64,000 bases of DNA. Origin: Bin87 sp964502995. GTDB lineage: Bacteria; Chloroflexota; Dehalococcoidia; Lucifugimonadales; UBA3495. Location: assembly GCA_964502995.1 (NCBI GenBank), contig CAZCZB010000008.1, positions 14,916 through 78,915 of the forward strand, written 5' to 3'. The notes under the pieces are model-generated. The model was not told the origin of the DNA and ran no database searches. It worked only from the letters and a program-made list of their open reading frames with translations. A program made the translations under genes and the position numbers. Below, piece after piece: positions 59,297 to 64,000 of this stretch (the stretch's first letter is position 1; every line of letters starts with the position of its first letter).

Positions 59297-60679
59297 TCAC
59301 CTCCGTGGCAAAAGGCCCTGGGGCCAGAAGGACAAAAACAGTATCAACAGGATGAACGCTATGGCGTCCTTCCACTCGCCGGCAATGTCCCAGATTCCGA
59401 ACTGCTCAACCAGGCCCAGGATGAATCCGCCGACGATGGCTCCGTAAAGGTTGCCGATGCCGCCCACCACGGAGGCGATCCACCCCTTGAGCAGGAGCAG
59501 CAAGCCCATGCGGGGCTGCGCGGCAGTGTCGTGTCCGGTCAGGATGCCCGCCATGGCCGCGTACATTGCGCCGATGAAGAACACGGCGGCAATGATCACC
59601 GTGGTGTTGATGCCCACGACCTTGGAGACTTCCTCGTCGTCTCCGATGGCCCGGACCGCACGCCCGAACGAGGTCTGCTTGAGCAGCAACCACAGCGCGG
59701 CGAATCCGGCCAGGGCCACGCCGATTGCGAACACGTTGAACCCCTTGATCCGCGCGCCGCCAATCTTCCAGGTTTCCGCTCCGAAGGCTCCCGGCAGGGT
59801 CCGGGGCGCGCTCTCAAACACGATGACGATGAACGCCGCAATGGCCAGCAGTATGCCCAGAGATGCCACCAGCATGATCAGCGGCGACCGGGCGCGCTGC
59901 CGCATATACACGTACAGACCGCGGTAGAGCGCCAAACCCACCGCTCCGGCCAGCACGCAGGACACCGCCCAACTCAGGTACAGCCCCGCACCCGGGGCGT
60001 TGGTCAACAGGTACCCGCACCACGCGCCCAGCGCAGCCACGGGTAGCGCCGCTATGGCGGCAAACCGTCCCAGCGTGACGGTGGGCAGGAAGGACTGCGT
60101 GATGCGATACGGGAGCGCGGCGGCGCAAAATGCCACCGCAACGCCAATGGCCGGACTCAGTGTCAGGTGCAGATGCTCCGGCTGGGCCAGCACCACGAAC
60201 GTATAGATCCCGAGGGCGATTCCCGGAACGCCGGCAATCGCCCACAACGCGTTCGGTTGGATGCGTCCACGGAGACGCGGCCGCAGGAACGTTTGTACCG
60301 TCCACGCGACCACTCCCGCAACGACTGCCGCGAAAATGAAATTGACCACGTCGCTGTTGACGTCGGCGCGGCTGCCCAGGGCCGGCGACGTTCGCAGGTA
60401 AAACACCCCGTAGGCTCCCAGCGCGGCCGCCGCGCCGTAGTACAGATCAAAGAACCAGACGGTGCTGTACACCAGGGTGAACCCCATCGCCAGCAGCGCA
60501 TAAACGGCCCCCACCGCCAGTCCGTTGAACGCGAACTGGAGGGCCTGCGGCGGAGATTGCCCAACCTTCCATGCGATGTAGGCGATGACCACTCCCGACA
60601 AGAGAACGGCCAACAATCGCGTGCCTGGGAAATTGAACAGGGCGGGGAACCCGCGCGCGTTATCGCGTTGGGTGGACAT
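59297..60679 (-). CDS. livH: Branched-chain amino acid ABC transporter permease LivH, enlarged
   Basis: 460 residues from the ATG at 60679 (AAAGGA upstream); typical LivH has about 290-310. The conserved ends are normal: FNGLAVGAVYALLAMGFTLVYST, and C-terminal RAVRAIGDDEEVSKVVGINTTVI, LLKGWIASVVGGIGNLYGAIVGG. Between them (residues about 95-255) is an extra hydrophobic stretch of about four helices (FIFAAVVAGVVAWTVQTFLRP, LWAIAGVPGIALGIYTFVVLA, AIGVAVAFCAAALPYRI, FAAIAALPVAALGAWCGYLL). It may form an added domain. Confidence 0.88.
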   Translation of the reverse strand: MSTQRDNARGFPALFNFPGTRLLAVLLSGVVIAYIAWKVGQSPPQALQFAFNGLAVGAVYALLAMGFTLVYSTVWFFDLYYGAAAALGAYGVFYLRTSPALGSRADVNSDVVNFIFAAVVAGVVAWTVQTFLRPRLRGRIQPNALWAIAGVPGIALGIYTFVVLAQPEHLHLTLSPAIGVAVAFCAAALPYRITQSFLPTVTLGRFAAIAALPVAALGAWCGYLLTNAPGAGLYLSWAVSCVLAGAVGLALYRGLYVYMRQRARSPLIMLVASLGILLAIAAFIVIVFESAPRTLPGAFGAETWKIGGARIKGFNVFAIGVALAGFAALWLLLKQTSFGRAVRAIGDDEEVSKVVGINTTVIIAAVFFIGAMYAAMAGILTGHDTAAQPRMGLLLLLKGWIASVVGGIGNLYGAIVGGFILGLVEQFGIWDIAGEWKDAIAFILLILFLSFWPQGLLPRR

Positions 60680-60743
60680 CAGAATGTCCTTTCGAAACCA
60701 ATCAGGAATGACAATCAATCATGGATATGTAGATAAATAGGTC

Positions 60744-60781
60744 CCAGGGGGACGGCTGACTTGGCGCGGCCATCCCCCTGG
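60744..60781. terminator. Hairpin between livK and livH
   Basis: A perfect 9-bp stem CCAGGGGGA (60744-60752) / TCCCCCTGG (60773-60781) with a 20-nt loop. A TTTTT run follows on the plus strand; on the minus strand the run is absent. It could attenuate read-through from livK into the permease genes, or shield the livK mRNA end. Confidence 0.5.
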
Positions 60782-60810
60782 TTTTTCGCGACTGTGGCCG
60801 GGGTTGCCGT

Positions 60811-63210
60811 TTATGGGGTTGGGGCCTGTCCCAGCACGGTGTACCCCAGGTTGTCATCGTTGCGCTGGGCGACGGGCAGCACCTGTACGACGACGTTGCT
60901 CAACCCGGCAAGGTCACCGTTTGCGTCGAAGCTGTAGTTGTCGCCAATGGCGCCGTCCCGGGAGAGACCGTACAGGCAGTCGCGGAAGCCGTCGGCATCC
61001 TGGTCGTCACCCGTCTGTGCCAGGCACTCGGCAGCGATGTACACGTCGTCGTAGCCCGACGCCTGGAACCACGGAATGGTCGCCACCGTGCCGTATCGCG
61101 CCTCGAAGTTGTCCAGGAAGTCCATGCCCGCCTGCGTGCTCAACTCAGGGTTGGGGATGATCGCCTTCATGCCTGTGGCCGCCTCACCTGCGATTTGCAG
61201 AGATTCGGGGCCGGTGGACACTGTCTCTGAGTAGATGGGGCCGTCAAACCCCAACTCGCGCAGTTGCTTCATGATGGTTCCGGCGGAGAACTCCTGCTGC
61301 GCCGCCAGGTAAACCGCGTCCGGATTGTCGCTGATCAGCTTCGTAATCTGGGTGCGGAAGTCGGTGATCTCCGTGGAGTAGCTTTCGCTGGCGATGACAT
61401 GGCCGCCCAACTCCTCGAAACGCGCTGCGGTCGTTCGTCGTGCCCCCTCCGCGTAGTCGGTCGATTCGGAAATGGTCGCGATGTCGTGATGTCCGTCGGC
61501 GAAGATCGTGTTGCCGGTGTCAACGCCAAGCTGGTTGTCGTTGATGGCGGTACGGAAGATGTAGTCGCCCGCCGTGGCGATGTCCGGACTGGTGGCGGAC
61601 GCGGACAGCATCACGACGCCCTCGGCTTCGGCCAGCGGCGCGGCCCCCAGCATGGCGCCGCTACACGTGGTTCCGAGGATGATCTTTACACCCTCAACTT
61701 CCGTGAGCTTGTTGTACGCGGTGATGGCGTCCTGGGCGTTGCACTTGGAGTCTTCCGCGATCAACTCCAGCATCCGGCCGTTGATTCCGCCGGCGGCGTT
61801 GATCTCCTCCACCGCCAACTGCTTGGCCTGGATCAAGGGGTTGCCGTAGGTTTCGGCGGGCCCGGTCAAGGCGTCCATCGCGCCGATGCGGAAGGGTTCG
61901 TCCGACATCATCATGGATTCGCCGCCGCTCCCGCTCATGGCCGGCCCCAGGATCCGGTAGCCGTTGTTGGCTTCAGTACGCTCGGAGACGGGCAGCACTT
62001 CAACCACCGCGTTGGCCAGACCGACAACCTCGCCGTCGGAGTCAAAGCTGTAGTCTTCGCCAATGGCTCCGCTCCACGTGATGTTGTACAGGCAGTCGCG
62101 GAAGCCGTCGGCGTCCTGGTCATCGTTGGTCTGTCTGAGACACTCGGCCGTGATGTACACGTCATCGTACGCGGACGCCAGGTACCACGGCAGCGTCACG
62201 TAGTCATACCGGTCGCGGAATCTGTCCAGCACCTCCTGGCTCTTGGTATTGGACGGATCCAGTTCGGCGGTGATCGCCTTGAGGCCGGTGGCGGCTTCGC
62301 CTGCCACCTCCAGGGCCGTTGCTCCAACCGGAACGATCTCAGAATACAATGGCCCTTCGTATCCGAGTTCTCGGATTTGCTTGACCACGGTGCCGCCGGA
62401 GAACTCCGCCTGTGCGGCGATATGCACCGCGTCAGGGTTGGCGTTGACGATCTTGGTCAACTGGCTGCGGAAGTCGGTGGCATCGGATGCGTAGCGCTCT
62501 TCGGCCACGACTTCACCGCCCAGGCTTGCGAAGTGTTCGGCGGTTACCCGGCGGACACCCTCCGCGTAGTCGGTGGTCTCGGTGATGGTCGCCAGCCTCC
62601 TGGCGCCGTCGCCCCAAATGGCATTGGCCGTGTCGATGCCGACCTGCAGGTCGTTCATCGCTGTGCGGAAAATGTAGTCGCCGGCGTTTGCGATGTCGGG
62701 GTTGGTCGCCAGTCCGGAGAACATCACCACGCCATCGGCTTCAGCCAGCGGGGCCGCGCCGAGCATGGCGCCGCTGCACGAGGTTCCAAGAATGATCTTG
62801 ACATTGTCAACGTCGGTCAGCTTGTTGTAGGCAGTGATGGCATCCTGGGCCGCGCATTTGGAGTCCTCGGCGATCAGCTCCAGCATTCGGCCATTGATGC
62901 CGCCGGCGGCGTTGATTTCGTCCATCGCCATCTGCTTGGCCTGCCACGAAACGTTGCCGTAGGTTTCGCCTGGCCCGGTCAACGATTCCATCACGCCAAC
63001 GCGGAAGGGTTCGCCTTGCGTACCGGTGGACGGCTGCGTCCCTGCTTCGGATCCGGAACCCTGCGAAGTCGCAGAGGGTTGTTCAGTCTGTGTGGTTGTT
63101 GATGCACTGTCCGCCGGAGCGGCGGGATCACCCCCTCCCCCGCAGGCTATCAGCAGCGCGGCGAGCAATAATGTGCAAATGCTTAGGGATTTAGTAATGG
63201 GTACGCGCAT
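60811..63210 (-). CDS. livK: Substrate-binding lipoprotein with two fused LivK domains
   Basis: 799 residues from the second of two ATGs (AGGAG 6 nt upstream). Lipoprotein signal with lipobox LLIAC (Cys 23) and a Ser/Thr/Gln-rich linker (24-66). Two full type-I periplasmic-binding domains follow: about 69-430 and 440-799. Both contain GGINGRMLELIAEDSKC, TAYNKLT, a Cys in SCSGAMLGAAPLAEA, IFRTA, TTDYAEG and DQDADGFRDCLY. The latter, DxDxDG, looks like a calcium-binding loop. Four Cys per domain suggest two disulfides each. A double-length receptor for one transporter is unusual. Confidence 0.9.
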   Translation of the reverse strand: MRVPITKSLSICTLLLAALLIACGGGGDPAAPADSASTTTQTEQPSATSQGSGSEAGTQPSTGTQGEPFRVGVMESLTGPGETYGNVSWQAKQMAMDEINAAGGINGRMLELIAEDSKCAAQDAITAYNKLTDVDNVKIILGTSCSGAMLGAAPLAEADGVVMFSGLATNPDIANAGDYIFRTAMNDLQVGIDTANAIWGDGARRLATITETTDYAEGVRRVTAEHFASLGGEVVAEERYASDATDFRSQLTKIVNANPDAVHIAAQAEFSGGTVVKQIRELGYEGPLYSEIVPVGATALEVAGEAATGLKAITAELDPSNTKSQEVLDRFRDRYDYVTLPWYLASAYDDVYITAECLRQTNDDQDADGFRDCLYNITWSGAIGEDYSFDSDGEVVGLANAVVEVLPVSERTEANNGYRILGPAMSGSGGESMMMSDEPFRIGAMDALTGPAETYGNPLIQAKQLAVEEINAAGGINGRMLELIAEDSKCNAQDAITAYNKLTEVEGVKIILGTTCSGAMLGAAPLAEAEGVVMLSASATSPDIATAGDYIFRTAINDNQLGVDTGNTIFADGHHDIATISESTDYAEGARRTTAARFEELGGHVIASESYSTEITDFRTQITKLISDNPDAVYLAAQQEFSAGTIMKQLRELGFDGPIYSETVSTGPESLQIAGEAATGMKAIIPNPELSTQAGMDFLDNFEARYGTVATIPWFQASGYDDVYIAAECLAQTGDDQDADGFRDCLYGLSRDGAIGDNYSFDANGDLAGLSNVVVQVLPVAQRNDDNLGYTVLGQAPTP

Positions 63211-63616
63211 CATCTACTCCTAATTCAGAGTTAACAAACGATCGGACGATGTTTGACATATTATCACACACCACGTTGGCTCTGTGATACCGCTCTGTCT
63301 CAACGTGTGCGCACAATCGAATGTAGGCGGCCGGAACGACTCCAATGCTGGTTCGCCCATCCGAAAGGCGACGGGGCAATTTGTCAATCAGCCAACGCAG
63401 TTCGGGGTCGCGGATTGTCAAAAACACCGACGCCAGGTCGCGATTATCTGCAACAGTTGCCCGAATCCGCCGCGCAATGAGAAAGCAACGTGTCCCGGCA
63501 AGGTCGGAAACGGCAACTACCTGCAACGTGTGTGCCCAAAACAACCACAAATGCCATCACCAAAGAGAAGTAAGTCGACACGCTCCGAACAGGCAGCCGA
63601 GCGGAGCCACAAAACA
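63211..63616. other. Upstream region of the liv cluster, no gene seen
   Basis: About 400 bp. GATAAT on the minus strand near 63256-63262 is a possible -10 for livK, about 50 nt upstream of its start. Overlapping open frames on both strands have no recognisable product. Confidence 0.4.
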
Positions 63617-63661
63617 AATAGAATGGTTCCCCTGTTAGGATTCGCACCTACGACCTAGCGG
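63617..63661 (-). other. tRNA 3'-half-like fragment
   Basis: Reading the minus strand: TTAACCGCT (anticodon loop end plus stem), AGGTC (variable loop), GTAGG-TGCGAAT-CCTAA (T arm, with a non-standard G at the conserved TTC position), CAGGGGA and ACCA (acceptor end with CCA). The pattern fits a tRNA with anticodon NTT (Asn or Lys). The 5' half is not adjacent; the palindrome and GIY-YIG gene sit there instead. Possibly a remnant or an insertion footprint. Confidence 0.5.
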
Positions 63662-63928
63662 TTAATCCGCCGGAGGCGGACCCGTTCCACCGCTGAGAAT
63701 ATGGTCAAGCCATTCGCGGCCGGCTCCGGATTTGAGGAACTTTTCGCGAGCCATGGCGGCGGCACGTGTGGAATATTGCTCTGAGTGAACCAAAAGCCAG
63801 GGCCCTCGGCCACGGGTATACCTGCTAGCTCCCGATTGATGCTCGTCAATCCGCCGGGATAGGTTGGAAGTTTGGCCAACGTATCGTTGGGATGTAGACG
63901 TGCTCAGGAGTACGTAAACGGTAAACAC
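63662..63928 (-). CDS. Small GIY-YIG nuclease-domain protein
   Basis: 88 residues. GIY-YIG core: MFTVYVLLSTSTSQRYVGQT (positions 1-20; VYVLL and RYVG stand for GIY and YIG), the catalytic-type Arg in LSRRIDEH, and the Glu in AREKFLKSGAGREWLD. Length fits the single-domain UvrC/Slx1-like COG2827 group. The last six codons (GPPPAD) and the stop are encoded by the TCCGCC-GGA-GGCGGA palindrome (63666-63680). The tRNA-like fragment follows at once. A homing or repair nuclease role is possible; no group I intron was seen. Confidence 0.82.
   Translation of the reverse strand: MFTVYVLLSTSTSQRYVGQTSNLSRRIDEHQSGASRYTRGRGPWLLVHSEQYSTRAAAMAREKFLKSGAGREWLDHILSGGTGPPPAD
63666..63680. repeat. TCCGCC-GGA-GGCGGA palindrome
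   Basis: A perfect copy at the 3' end of the GIY-YIG gene, directly against the tRNA-like fragment. Confidence 0.8.
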
Positions 63929-64000
63929 TGGAGAATTGCCTAAAGAACCATTGGTGCCGGTTAGTGTTCAGAGGGTGAATTGAGCGATGGAGAGATGGGT
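63929..64000. other. Window end, no feature identified
   Basis: 72 bp upstream of the GIY-YIG start. It was searched for the missing tRNA 5' half; none is evident. Confidence 0.4.

Noticed and set aside
61264..63102. Long plus-strand open frame opposite livK
   Set aside because: Antisense shadow of the two-domain binding protein; its repeats reflect those of livK.
60811..63210. Assembly duplication as the cause of the double LivK
   Set aside because: The halves differ throughout in sequence, and only the first has a signal peptide and linker.

Overview
High-GC window (roughly 60% or more by eye) from a free-living or host-associated aerobic heterotroph, most likely a member of Chloroflexota, perhaps a SAR202/Dehalococcoidia-like lineage. 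The lineage is inferred from gene content: a DUF2298 (Chlor_Arch_YYY) membrane protein, DUF1800/DUF1501 neighbours, a two-hotdog MaoC protein, thiolase plus DUF35, GMC and acyl-CoA dehydrogenase-like flavoenzymes, and many TTG/GTG starts. No rRNA or complete tRNA gene is present, so the assignment is not proven. A run of exactly 100 Ns at 37323-37422 shows that this is a scaffolded draft or metagenome assembly.

Layout. 1-3.7 kb: the start of a secreted fibronectin type III protein (minus strand, cut by the window edge), then a PAS-LuxR regulator and a GAF/PAS histidine-kinase-like protein that has lost its phospho-acceptor His. 3.8-5.4 kb: a decayed IS5/IS1182-like transposase riddled with short palindromes, and an integrase C-terminal fragment. 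5.8-13.3 kb: a nitrate assimilation operon on the minus strand (nasA-nirB-nirD-narK), with mobA divergent from it. 13.3-27 kb: transporter, hydrolase, DUF2851, three tandem cupins, ligA, an F420/PPOX protein, DUF2298, ftsY, rnc and a DsbA-like gene with an in-frame TGA at the active-site position (candidate selenoprotein). 27.4-37.2 kb: nitroreductase, a sulfopyruvate-decarboxylase-like pair, DUF3800, a 2-oxoacid dehydrogenase E1a-E1b-E2 operon overlapping lipB, a GMC oxidoreductase and an aminotransferase. 37.2-37.5 kb: a 22-bp tandem repeat containing the gap. 37.5-50.5 kb: MaoC, ATP sulfurylase, enoyl-CoA hydratase, two NYN proteins around threonine synthase, IMPase, SDR, TPR, a toxin-antitoxin pair with a nonsense codon in the toxin, and DUF35 plus thiolase. 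50.5-56.7 kb: a flavin monooxygenase-like protein, a frameshifted DUF1800 gene with intact DUF1501 and NHL neighbours, and a frameshifted Uma2 gene. 56.7-63.2 kb: a branched-chain amino-acid-type ABC transporter with an oversized LivH and a substrate-binding lipoprotein made of two fused binding domains. 63.6-64 kb: a small GIY-YIG nuclease gene whose 3' end is a TCCGCC-NNN-GGCGGA palindrome abutting what looks like a tRNA 3' half.

How the parts work together. NarK imports nitrate or nitrite, NasA reduces nitrate using the Mo cofactor completed by MobA, and NirBD reduces nitrite to ammonium. The nasA ribosome site is buried in a 16-bp hairpin. LipB sits in the E2 operon and makes the octanoyl precursor of the E2 lipoyl group. 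The Liv cluster is a self-contained uptake system.

The window is rich in dispersed repeats: about ten TCCGCC-NNN-GGCGGA palindromes (five inside one transposase pseudogene), seven 28-29 bp GTAGGGGC...GCCCCTAC palindromes after gene ends, and two MITE-like elements built on GTCATTGCGAG inverted repeats. The strongest leads for undescribed biology are the candidate Sec-containing DsbA-like protein, the palindrome/GIY-YIG/tRNA association, the nasA leader hairpin and the double-domain LivK with its enlarged LivH.
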